Source of the DNA: Owenia fusiformis
Taxonomy: Eukaryota > Annelida > Polychaeta > Sabellida > Oweniidae
NCBI GenBank assembly: GCA_903813345.2
Contig: CAIIXF020000009.1
Span: forward strand, 27,440,740 to 27,504,739
DNA: 64,000 nt
Direction: 5' to 3'
The position numbers and the translations under genes were made by a program. Position 1 is the first letter of the stretch. Each line of letters opens with the position of its first letter. This document shows positions 1 to 10,964 of this stretch, piece by piece. The notes beneath the pieces were generated by a model that did no database searches, was not told where the DNA came from, and saw only the letters and a list, made by a program, of their open reading frames with translations.

Positions 1-2120
1 CCAGAAAGATCGATCAGGGCCATTTCTGTGGGGGAATATGACTGTTAGGGTTGTCAGTAACTTTGCCCGTAGAATCCAAGTGTGCCTGACATTTTAGAGC
101 ACATCTTATAATGCTCATTAAAGTACATATAGTCTAGTCATCTGAAACTTCTTGTGGCGTTACTCCTGGGAATCTAATTTAAATGGGCTAAAGATCAGAA
201 ATCATGCAGACAAGAGCGTTATATGCAATATTATGTTGGTAGCAAGAATATTCCTTATATCATCTAAGCCTTGTGTTCTATGTTTATGTCAATAATCTGC
301 AAAAGGCTAATAAGCCCATATGAAGCAGATATCCTTGTTCCTTGTAAAAAATGCTTTTAAGTGCTTATAATCGCGAATGGGATTATTATGATCTGTAAAC
401 TAATTAGTTAACTTTCAAATATGATTACCCTTTGCATTCGTTTGACTTCACTTCTTAAAAGAGAGCTTCGTCTTCATTGTTTTGGATCACAGAGACACTT
501 TAGAACTATTGAAGAGTTATCGAAAAGGCCTCAACTCAATCTTATGTCTTATACAGTGATACCTGAATGTGGCATTCGCATGAATAATTTTAATGGCCAT
601 TTACTATATGGTATACATTTGAAGCACAAGTGCAAATGGGAAATACCATAAGACCAACTAGTCGTATCGAAAGCAAACCTCCAATATTCCAAACTCCTAA
701 ATCTTTTTACTAGTGCTCACACAAAATGTGTGAGTAATCATTTTAAAATATGTGATATAATTAGTGTAACTCTTTGTGAGACACTAGCCAGTATGAGTGT
801 GAATGGAAACAAGTTACATGCATATAAGAAAATTAACTGTTAGTACAAGATGAATTGAAAATCGCAGATGATGCGAGTTTCGTATATAATGATGCAAGTT
901 ACGCATTTGACGATGCGAGTTCGAATGTCGCATCATGTGCCTCAATTTTTCACATGGATTGTGTATTATCCAATTTTGATACACAATTAATTTCATAGTA
1001 TTGAAGTCCCTTCCAAGGTAGTTTGTCTGAATCTCTGTACATATAGGTGATTTATTGGGAGGGATTGAATATGGGTTTTCGATTTTCCGATGGACAATAT
1101 CATATTTTCCGAGGAATAAAATCCATATTCAATCCCGACCAGAAATAACATATTTATTCCATAATACATCCCTCTAAAATGTTACATTTGGATAATGCAA
1201 AAATTATATTAATAAATGCACATTGTTTGAAAAATAACCAAAAAATAATCGGGAAACCAAAAATACGATTTTTCCCGGGGACAATACGATTTACTCATGT
1301 ACGATTCAATACGATTTTTATTCCTTCATGTTTCCCTGGGAAAACAGAAGTATAATGGAATAAAAAGTGTATTGTGTATTAAGACTTGATTACATGGGCA
1401 ATCAGTAGTATGCACACTAGTTTAACCTGATATTGCGTAAAATGCATTTATCGATCCAGTATTCCTGCGAGGGAATTTAATCTTGCGCTGGTCCCGAGAG
1501 CTCAGTAGAAATCACGACCAAAACCGTCTATGTCGTCATTGATTTAAGATTTCATATCATCTACTTGTATACTATCGCGAAATAATAAAATGTATCCCGT
1601 CTTTGCTGGTGCTCCATTGTTAAATAATATATAGGGACCATACGAGGAGGCAAGAATGATTACAATCAGAAAGGATGCACATATTATGAAAAACACATCA
1701 AGAAGGATTCACCATCTATCAGATAATCACACTGGGATAGTAATGATGATTGCTTGGGCCAACCTAAGTAAAGCCAGTTGTTGCCTGACGAGTTCAATGA
1801 ACTTCCATTCTTTAGGGATGTCTTTGTTAATGTTTTTGAGATAATTAATCCACACGTTAGGGCAATGACCAAAAAGAAACCCCATAAGTATTAACGCAGC
1901 AAATCGAAAAGCACAACCGGTTACAAAAACACCTTATCCCAAACATCAATCGAATGTGCTAGAGAGCCAGTATTAATTGTCCCTTTTATTTAATCGGTTG
2001 TCAAACATTGTATAAAACCAAATCAGTAAACTGAAGACATTGCAAAAATATCGAAGATTAATTCTAATTATACTGTATTTTACAAGAGCCTAACCAGATA
2101 TCAAAATAATTGCAGATACC
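1..2120. other. Non-coding stretch, no gene recognised
   Basis: I see no convincing exon on either strand. Open frames are short and lack family motifs. Around 1055-1135 a loose inverted repeat is present (a GATTGAATATGG-like stretch and its complement about 60 bases later), which may be an old short transposon. Confidence 0.5.
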
Positions 2121-2122
2121 AG

Positions 2123-2343
2123 TAGACATGTAAGGTAAACACCAGCAGACATGTAAGGTAAACACCAGCAGGCATGTAAGGTAAACACCAGCAGACATGT
2201 AAGGTAAACACCAGCAGATATGTAAGGTAAACACCAGCAGACATGTAAGGTAAACACCAGCAGACATGTAAGGTAAGCACCAGCAGACATGTAAGGTAGA
2301 CACCAGCAGACATGTAAGGTAAACACCAGCAGACATGTAAGGT
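2123..2343. repeat. 23-bp minisatellite, about 9.5 copies
   Basis: Head-to-tail copies of a 23-bp unit containing ACATGTAAGGTAAACACCAG, with a few single-base changes. Because 23 is not a multiple of three and the unit has no stop codon on the minus strand, all three minus frames stay open and give false 70-100 residue reading frames. No host gene is visible around it. Confidence 0.95.
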
Positions 2344-2344
2344 T

Positions 2345-2580
2345 TTGTATCCAAACTTGTTCTCAACCGTTCTATTCAGTCCTGCAAAAATGTCCTGAAA
2401 CGGACGAAAGGCTATGGTCGGGAAATATGTCTCAAATGATTAGCATACTACTTCGTTCATAAACACGTCTCCAACACGTTCATCTCATTCGTAGTTCGGT
2501 CGTACCATCACGCCTAACCATCGACAAGGTACAGTGACAAAATATACCGTAGTACACTTTCGATGTACGATGTCACTATT
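2345..2580. mobile_element. Diverged copy of the CTATCACACC inverted-repeat element
   Basis: This stretch aligns by eye, with many substitutions, to the left half of the element at 2691 (shared landmarks are the GGTCGGGAAATATG-like segment and the CTACTTCGTTCATAAAC segment). No intact terminal repeat remains. It abuts the 23-bp minisatellite. Confidence 0.6.
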
Positions 2581-2690
2581 TAACCGATTTGAAGCAAAGA
2601 CAATGATGTAGGTTTGATGTAGCTTTTAAAAAAATAATCTGAGGAATACATTATGGATTTCATGTTAGATTTTTTTTGTGTATTCGTTTA

Positions 2691-3499
2691 CCCCCCTATC
2701 ACACCAAACTAGTTCTTACCCGTTTTTGCAAGTCCTTCGAAAACGTCGTAAAACGGGCCCAATCTGGCTGTGGTCGGGAAATGTCTCTAAAATAATTAGC
2801 TACTTCGTTCATAAACAGTCTTCAATACGTCCATCTCATTCGCAGTTTGTTCAGGTCGTACCACGATCGGTGTGCAACGTCGTATAACGCGTCCCTTCGT
2901 CTAGAAGGTCATCATGACCTGATTACAGAACGGTATGGTCGCCATCGAATTTTGAATCGATTCAAAATTCTAGAATCACCTTCCCGTCAGAGAACGTTCA
3001 TGAAGTTCGTAAATAGACTTTAGAAAGTTGCAGCTACGTTCATTCCGTTCGCACACAGTTTAAAACCAGTTTTGAAGAACGCAGTGGCAACTTGTTTGGT
3101 GTGATAGCTATATTTTTGCTAACTCGTTCATAAGCAGTCTTTAATACGTTCTTACTCAGTTTAAACCCGTTTGCAATTAGTTCTGCCTCGGTCTCAATAC
3201 GTCCTCAGACAGTTCAACTCGTTGTAAAAACGTCCCTAGTAGGATTGAAGTACGACGGTTCCGTTCGAAGTACGTCCAGCTCGTCGTTAGTACGTTGTCA
3301 CTTGTTCTAATTGTAGAACGTGACGACCACGAGAACATTTTGAGCATGTTCTAAGTTCTAGAGGACCTACCCGTTCGAGTACGTTCGATGAAGTTTGTAA
3401 ATAGACCCCAAACGGTTCTAAGTACGTCCAGTCCGTTCGTACACAGTTGAAGCCCGTTTTCGAGAACGTAGTGAGAACTAGTTTGGTGTGATAGTAGGG
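2691..3499. mobile_element. Composite inverted-repeat transposon (A+B dimer), TTA duplication
   Basis: Non-autonomous DNA element of about 810 bp. It starts CCCCCCTATCACACCAAAC, ends with the complementary GTTTGGTGTGATAG end, and is flanked by TTA at 2688-2690 and 3500-3502. An internal copy of the end sequence at about 3090-3107 shows it is two monomers joined (A 2691-3107, B 3108-3499). No transposase is encoded. A 3-bp TTA duplication is the habit of PIF/Harbinger elements, so that superfamily is my inference. The same dimer occurs in opposite orientation at 49985. Confidence 0.8.
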
Positions 3500-3502
3500 T
3501 TA

Positions 3503-3880
3503 CCCCCCTATCACACCACACTAGTTCTTCAAAACTGGTTTTAAACTATGTGCGAACGGAATGAACGTAGCTACAACGTTCTACGGTCTGTTTACGAACT
3601 TCATGAACTTTCCCAGACGGGAAATGTGATTTAAAATTTTGAATCGATTCAAAATTCGATGGCGACCATACCGTTCTGTAATCAGGTCATGATGACCTTC
3701 TAGACTAAGGGACGACCTGAACGAACTGCGAATGAGATGGACGTATTGAAGACTGTTTATGAACGAAGTAGCTAATTATTTTAGACATATTTCCCGACCA
3801 CAGCCAGATTGAGCCCGTTTTATGACGTTTTCGTAGGACTGGCAAGAACGGGTAAGAACTAGTTTGGTGTGATATGGGGG
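3503..3880. mobile_element. Monomer A of the same inverted-repeat family
   Basis: Copy of about 378 bp with CTATCACACCACACTAG and CTAGTTTGGTGTGATA ends, placed directly after the composite element and sharing its TTA. Its interior is the reverse complement of the left half of the 2691 element. No coding capacity. Confidence 0.8.
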
Positions 3881-5160
3881 TAACCGATCAACAAAAACCC
3901 ACTTCATAAATCAAAAGAGGACTGACAGCTATACGACCATTAGATTTCTAGCGCAGATAAAGTTTTGGTATGTTTCCGGTAAAAATACCGAACGCCAATT
4001 TGCGAACGTTCCGGGTATTACGTTCGCCCTTGGTTCGAGAGACAATCGTATCACTATCAGCCCGAAGTAAAGTGAACATGGGCGGAAGACACTTTTAGTG
4101 TGCACCATTTTGACTGTACCGTTTGAAGTATAAAATGAAAAAGCTTAGAGTTCTTATTGTATACTGTCTACATTAGCAAATTAAGTCAGAGGAAATCAAT
4201 CGCTTTGTTGGTATAATTCTATCGATCCTAACAGAAAGTAAACAATTGAAGACAGGTCTCTACTGGGAGAGACTGTTACAATGGTTGATGCCATCCTATT
4301 TCACTATTATGTGTTGCTCGATCTTTAATAGGCTAATAACAATTCAATTTAGATTCTATATAATTAAACCATTCTATTAGATTGTATCGACTGGGTTTTA
4401 AAACCAATGTGACTAACTTGTCAACGTTTACAAGGCATTTTTGCAAACTATTACTACCTGTCATTTGTTACAGACGCCGACCGCCAATCGCCAAAGACCG
4501 TCCGTATAAATTGGAGACTGTAACAATATGTCACCACTTGTGGTGCAGTGACATACTAACATCTATGAGGTAGATTGTGTGGGAATCTATTTGTTATTCT
4601 TTAACCCGTCACCATAGCATTAAAATAAACACGAGGTGTTGTGTTGTTTCTTTGTGTGTTAGATGGTAGTTTAGGATGTTGGGGTTTTGTTTTGCCCACG
4701 ACTTTGGATATATTTTTTCAATGTTTTGTCATATTCTTTGGTCTTTTTCCTTGTGGTACCAGTGCTTGTAATATACCAGTATTTGCAATAACTATGTCTC
4801 CGTTTTGGTTGCTTAAAGTTCGTCTCTAAATTCAAATACCAATAAGGATCAATAAATAGTTGGGTAGAATAAAATCTATAAACTCATTAAACAGTAATAA
4901 TTATCGTGCCCCTACTTAGAATACATGTATATTTGAGTAGGCCTGTATATCAAAGGGACGTTATTCAATTATCTTCCAATTAGCTTCCAACCAAGCAAGG
5001 GTATGGCCTACTTATTTTCAATTGTTTATGAGGGTAACGGTTACTGTATGTCTGTTAAAAGCTCTTAGAATATTTCCACGTACTCATATTGGATGGAACT
5101 ACACTGATGTACAACCAAAATAATAGGGAGTTTAAGCTTGCATATAAAATCGAAACGCCA
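3881..5160. other. Non-coding stretch
   Basis: No exon recognised on either strand. The segment around 4470-4560 resembles 16800-16855 (a CGCC-rich patch followed by a stretch ending in GTGACATA), so it probably includes a small dispersed repeat. Confidence 0.45.
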
Positions 5161-5275
5161 ACCTATACGTATGACCAATCGCCCATACAAATACACCGCT
5201 TAAATATTTGCCGTTTGCGTTTAGGTTGCTTTAACACAAGATAAAAAGTGGTAGCTTTAGCTGGATGTGTGATAC

Positions 5276-5615
5276 CTGATGTTTCCGTGCATAGCCTCCA
5301 AATACCACCGTGCCTACTAAACAACATCATTGTCGTTAATGGGTTTACTGTCGTAGTGCTGTTCCCCGACATCCCATTAGAGACGGTTGGATAAACAACC
5401 TTATAATAGCCATGCGTGTCATTCAGGATAGAACTGTTGTGTAATTCAGTGAAACTACTCCGAATGCTTGCTTCAGTGTATTGAATGTGCTCAAAATGAT
5501 CAGTCGCCACTGCAACGACAAACACAGCCGCGGCAAGACATGACAAGCCCACATTTAAGACTATCACACATGTGGGCGGTAACATTTTTGATGAGTTCTT
5601 CGATAATCCTTGCAT
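5276..5615 (-). CDS. Claudin-superfamily membrane protein (TMEM178/GSG1/CACNG-like), first exon
   Basis: Begins at a true ATG at 5615 and runs 113 codons to a consensus donor (CAG/GTATC, cut after 5276). What is seen: a first membrane segment (about residues 13-39, hydrophobic, ending VAVATDH), a long Asn/Ser/Thr-rich extracellular loop with several N-glycosylation sequons, then GGIWRLC near the end. The ATDH after TM1 and the W-x-x-C of the first loop are hallmarks of the claudin/PMP22/calcium-channel-gamma fold. The long insert before W-x-x-C is more like TMEM178 or GSG1 proteins than true claudins. Exons for TM2-TM4 should lie at lower coordinates on the minus strand, but I could not find them in the window. 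The open frame continues past the donor to 5163 without family features, which I read as intron. Family sure, subfamily uncertain. Confidence 0.7.
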
Positions 5616-6520
5616 GCCACCAAGCCAAGATCAGCGCGCGACTCCCACTCATACAAGTTCAGTTATTCTTAGTTTTTTCTTTTCTTCATAATAGTAACTT
5701 TAGTAACTCTCTTTATAGTCATGAAGTAATGACGTCCTCATATCGGCAGCTTATACAAAGTTGGTTTTCCGATTCATGTTATCTGGAATTAAATACAAAA
5801 GCAATAATGTCTATGGCTTTGTCTGTCATACCTTTATGATATTATTAAAGACTATCGGTATTAACAGAAGTACTTTGAAATATTGTCAAAAGAGGATACA
5901 TTTATGTTACTATTAATATACAATTGTGAAAGTATGCTTTCAATTATATTATCTTCATCATGGATGTCTCCGTAAGCTACATTTCTTTCATATCTTTACC
6001 TGCTAAATTCTATGCATGGATGGAATAATTAGCTAATTTGGTGTACCATCATTTTAGTTGGGTTATGGTTGCTATGGTAACATTGACAATGGTACCCATT
6101 TTATTCGGAAATTAATATTATGTTTGTGTGTGGATAATTGTAGGATCCACAGTATCTACACTATCGTTAGAATAGAGGTTTAGACAAAGAGAGACCCTCA
6201 TAAATTAGAATGGGCCAAAACAATGTATTGTACAAACAATGAATCATTGATGGAAAATGATTTTACCAATAAAATATTTCACTGTTATGCAGACTGCAGC
6301 GTTTTATATAATAAATAAGTGCTTAGATATCATTTAACAGAACTTAAGACAGAAAAGAAATTAAATTGCTGTAAATGCTATAAGATCGAGGAGACAACAA
6401 AATCCAATTTATTTTCAGTTCGGATCGATGAGTAGAATAATGAGAAACGAACAAGTGTAAAATGATATTGGAAAACACTTCCCGGGCAAATGTAAATCCG
6501 ATATCATTCTAGAACAAGCA
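5616..6520. other. Non-coding stretch upstream of the claudin-like exon
   Basis: No other exon seen. It would hold the 5' UTR and promoter of the minus-strand claudin-like gene, but I cannot point to a specific promoter element. Confidence 0.4.
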
Positions 6521-6529
6521 GTGAGCAAG

Positions 6530-6827
6530 CAAGGAGGACTGGCTCCCAGAGTGCAACATCGATATTCTGTCCCACATATGGGCATGTCGTGATACAAAAT
6601 TTGAATTCAAGCAGCCATTTTGTTCACTTCAACATTTGAATCGTGAATTTTGGTTTTATTTCCCGAGGAAAAATTCCCAAAACTCACAAGATATGATCGA
6701 GATATTGGTTTGAATCTTTTGAACTGTTTATTTTAAATTTATAGTCCGTTTTAATTTCAGAAAATAATTTCGACGTTTTCATTGTTGGAAAATATCGAGT
6801 TTCGATCCTGGGAGCCAATTCTCCTTG
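6530..6827. mobile_element. Short inverted-repeat transposon, 298 bp, 9-bp target duplication
   Basis: Ends are CAAGGAGGACTGGCTCCCAG and its near-perfect complement. The exact 9-mer GTGAGCAAG stands immediately outside both ends (6521-6529 and 6828-6836), showing insertion by a cut-and-paste transposase. No coding capacity. Other copies are at 13498-13802 (full) and 24777-24955 (left end lost). Confidence 0.9.
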
Positions 6828-6839
6828 GTGAGCAAGTAA

Positions 6840-7630
6840 ACAATCAAAATGAGCACATCGGCCTCAGGTATCGACCTTTAGTTTTGCTTCTATATTTGTC
6901 TATTGATATTTTAGGTTAGGCTACATTGTGACACCAATACATCTTTTCAACTAATAATGGTCTTAATGGTCAATAGAAGAATTCAATTATTTGAGGGTTC
7001 ACTAAAACAGGTAAAAATTGCATAAAAATATGAAAAATAAGAAGGGACAACCGGCAACAATAATACCTTTTTAGTCGATCTTGCTTCAAGACAGTGGGCC
7101 CCCTTACCTACTTCACCAACACAGCACATAAGGGCTTGTAGCTAGACTAACATTTTCCTAACAAATATGTTATTTAGCATTCAAACTTTAATATCTGACA
7201 ATATGATATACATATCTCATAATGAAGTTAGATTAATACGTGTATAGTATTTAAACCTATAACTTCATTGTTGTCATTTACATGTACATTGTATACACAT
7301 GACATTTAATCAAGTTAAATCTACAACATCGATACTCACTGGTCAGTATCAAGCGAAGGTAACGGCCCTCACCTTCGCATCTAAGATGGCGGACAGGAAG
7401 TGTCGATTTCGATATTTTTTAGCTTTCATCGAATTAAACTACTTTATAGTTGACGTAATGCTTTGATATTTGAACTAAACCCGACTTATATGACATGGAA
7501 ACTCTGAGGTATGATCATTGTTCATATACCATGCGTGGGTGCCACAGTTCAAGGATATCTTCCACCGCTTAAGGGAAGGTAACTGGGGTTTTGGTTTTAC
7601 AGATGATAAGATAACTGATATACAGGGACG
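6840..7630. other. Non-coding stretch
   Basis: Nothing recognised on either strand. Confidence 0.4.
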
Positions 7631-7634
7631 TGTT

Positions 7635-8395
7635 TTGAGAAGGAAATGGAATCGGGGGAATTGGCAACGTAGGCATGTGTTTGGAGAAGAAAATGGAATC
7701 GGGGGAATTGGCAACGTAGACATGTGTTAAGAGAAAGAAATAGAATTGGGGAACTGGCAACGTAGGTACATGTTTGGGGAATTGGAACCATAGGCATGTG
7801 TTTGGAGAAGAAAATGGAATCGATAAAATTAGCAACGTAGGCAAGTGTTTGGAGAAGAAAATGGAATCGATAAAATTAGCAACGTAGGCAAGTGTTTGGA
7901 GAAGAAAATGGAATCGGGGGAATTGGCAACGTATACACGTGTTTGAAAGATGATAGGGAGTCGGGGGAGTCGGCAACATAGACACTTGCTTGGAGAAGGA
8001 AATGGAATTGGGGGGATTGGCAACGCACACAGGTGTTTGGAGAAGAAAATGGAATCTGGGGAATTGGCAACGAAGGCAGGTGTTTTGAGAGGAAAATGGA
8101 ATCGATAAAATTAGCCACGTAGGCAAGTGTTTGGAGAAGAAAATAGAATCGGGGGAATTGGCAACGTACGCACGTGTTTGGAGGAGGAAATGAAATCGGG
8201 GAAATTGACCACGTAGGCACATATTAGGAAAAGAAAATGGAATCGGGGAATTTGATAACGTAGGCACGTGTTTGTAGAAGAAAATGGAATCGGCAAAGAA
8301 TTGGCAACGTAGGTAACTGTTTCGAGAAGTAAATGAGAACGGGGGAATCTGCAACGTAGACAGGTGTTTGGAGAAGGAAATGGAATTGGGGGTAT
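7635..8395. repeat. 47-bp minisatellite, about 16 copies
   Basis: Tandem copies of a roughly 47-bp unit built from AATGGAATCGGGGGAATTGG, GCAACGTAGGCA and TGTTTGGAGAAG, with two main variants (GGGGGAATTGG or GATAAAATTAG in the middle). The minus strand of the unit is stop-free in all frames, so a 291-codon open frame (8444 to 7569) appears, cycling through three translations of one unit. I regard this as a repeat artefact, not a protein gene. Confidence 0.9.
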
Positions 8396-8399
8396 GCCC

Positions 8400-10435
8400 A
8401 AAGTGATCCCCTGTTTGGAGTATGAAAGAAAAGAAAAATTCCAAAAAGAAATCAAATGTCTAGTATTAATCCGTTATTGGTTATATCAAGTATATAAAAG
8501 CCGAGCCGAGGCAGAAACGTTTAAACGTTTTTTGAAGATATATATCTATTTTTGTAAATTAAACCAGATTCCATACGATCGAGACGATGGTAGATTTCAT
8601 CGAAAATACCAGATTGCTTAAAGAAGACAACTGTGAAATTATAAACGAAATCCCAAATGTGTCATAAATCATAGATAGGAGAAACTGGTAGAGTAAACAA
8701 GGGAAAGATCAATACCCGGTGATTTCAGCGGGAAGTGGCGTTTCGTTCAGTGGATGAGCTGCGCGCGCACGCATAAATGTGATTATCCAATATAATTAGG
8801 GGAGGGCTATTTGAAATAGTTTTTGGTCTCAGGGGCGACCCAGGGCTGTTGTCTTAAGGACATTTCGTTGAAAATGAGCCATTCGGCTGATAATTGGTAA
8901 GAGTTTGCGATCTTATAATGTATAACTGTTACTCAGACACATATTTTGACACGATTCTGTTGGAAATAAGCTTTGAACCGAGAGATATTCACGATTGATA
9001 TGCACATTTTTGATTGTGCCATTGCTTTTCCATTGCACAATCCATGTATTGATAGAAGTAACATTAATAATGCAGATTGTTTACCTTCAATACATGGCAA
9101 ACACTACATATATTAAATACCAGTTTGTGCCTTAAATAGTTTTATATTTCCATCCACGGCCTGGAGCCTGGGTGTGTTTGTCTCTTATGTGTATGCTTGT
9201 GCATGGACTTCTAATCACTAGCAGAATTTAACATGATGCAAACTCGACATTATAACTCATGCTGTAACATTTTGACTTCGCTGGAAAACAATAGGAATTA
9301 TTTTTCTCGCCAATCAATCATGAGTCACAATCAAAATCTCAGAATGATCAATCAGGCAATGGTCCAAATCAAGTTATAACATTATATGATATTCAGCAAG
9401 AAGTCCGGTAGAAATACAGAATATTTAAACATCAAAGCTGAAAGTTAAAAGCTAATCTGTCAATTTTCTGTCTGCAAAAGAGCGTTTACATTTGACACAA
9501 TAACAGACTGAGGCTTTGAAATCTAGGATTCCCCAGGAAAATATGACGTCATACTAATTAGCATAAGGATTTCCCTATTGGTGTGGGTCGAGCCTTGTTC
9601 GAAAACACAATCCATAAATACATGCTAATTTCTAAGGAGATAGGAAGTGCATAACGTGTTTATCGATTTTGTTTAAAGATTTAATCAAATATCAAATTGT
9701 TTAAGTGGATAAAGTGGTCACACTTGCTTCAATTCATAGCGAAATCGACGGATGGAAACTGACCGAATTCCCGATATCCTACCCCGTATTACTGTAGGCT
9801 ATAAGCACAGTGACCTACAGAGGGCGCTATCACAAACAAGTACTGCACGAACCGATAAATTCCCGGGTATTGTAACGCCCTTGGAGTAAACTGGTAGACT
9901 TAAGGCATCATGGATTACCATGGTAACCTCCTCAGTTTGAATCACAGATTAAAGGGGCACGATAAAATTCGAAATAAATCTAATGAGTAATGCAGAAAAA
10001 ATGAGTGAATAGAGAAGTTTGCAAATAATACACAATTCACCAAAAACAAACACAAATTAGAATCCCAATAAGCCCCGGGCAATTAACAGTACATTAAAAA
10101 AGTTTTCCAAGACGTCTTCACCAAACTCTTAAAAATTCAGGCGAGTAACACTATTGTTGCAAAATATATCTGAGTTTACCCTTGTTTAAAGACCTCTTGG
10201 AGAAGACAGATCTTACTGAAAGTAAGCTCCTGGGAGTGTGTAGTGTGAAATTATATTGTCTCATTCATAAATCCGGTAAAGGTTAATTGCATTTTTTGGC
10301 CAAGACAAACTTTCTATACACCAAGGAATCATAATGCATAGAATATTAATTTAAGGACCAGAGCAATTTGACTAGAGCAAGGACACGTTTATACCAATGG
10401 ACTCAGGCATACAAGGTAACCAAGATTATATTTTT
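8400..10435. other. Non-coding stretch
   Basis: No exon, RNA gene or clear repeat seen over about 2 kb. Open frames are short and without motif. Confidence 0.4.
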
Positions 10436-10439
10436 CTGC

Positions 10440-10830
10440 CAATACAGTCTGACTAAATATCTATTCACAAGTGCCAAAGGGAGAGGTCCAAAAAGTGTGA
10501 AGAAACCTAGTAAGAAAAGCAAACTCTAAGTGAAACCTGTCATACAAAAATAGACCCTTAAACCATGATCTAACCTGAAAAGAAATAATGTCCATTCCCC
10601 CCTCCAATCGAGAGCTAATATCACAATCCAGGACCAGAAGACTAAGAGACATTTCATTCTTACTGAAGTCATTACAATACATGTTGAGGAAACAAATGAT
10701 AGCCAATACTCATAACTTCAAAAATAGTTGTAGATACGAGTACTCATCATAAAATATGATGTGGGATAGACGAAATCCAGTCTCGAAGTCCATAAGCAAT
10801 TCAAAGGGTCAACATCACAACTATTACTCA
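10440..10830 (-). repeat. Dispersed repeat, copy 1 (relative of 46580-46970)
   Basis: The reverse complement matches the plus strand at 46580-46970 over several hundred bases with moderate divergence, for example around ATGTATTGTAATGACTTCAG and GGTCCTGGATTGTGATAT. Frames here are short and broken, so any protein it once encoded is gone. Element class not recognised. Confidence 0.75.
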
Positions 10831-10964
10831 CAAACGTAGGTCTGGTAGTGTCATTTCTCATTACCATCCTACTATTTAAGGACAAATGATGTGTCACATT
10901 GTCCCCCTTTAAAACTAATAGTCTGACCTCGAACTCTGTGTATAAAAATGAAACTACCATTTTA

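Noticed and set aside
2123-2343. Possible CRISPR-like array
   Set aside because: Units are contiguous with no unique spacers, and the genome is clearly eukaryotic.
2064-2366. Three overlapping minus-strand frames of 70-100 codons
   Set aside because: All come from the stop-free 23-bp repeat.
5468-5839. 123-codon plus-strand frame
   Set aside because: Overlaps the claudin-like exon on the other strand and has no motif.
7569-8444. 291-codon minus-strand frame
   Set aside because: Lies almost wholly within the 47-bp minisatellite and cycles through three translations of one unit.
10461-10960. Minus-strand frames as a possible gene
   Set aside because: The region is a dispersed repeat also found at 46580, and frames are not preserved between copies.
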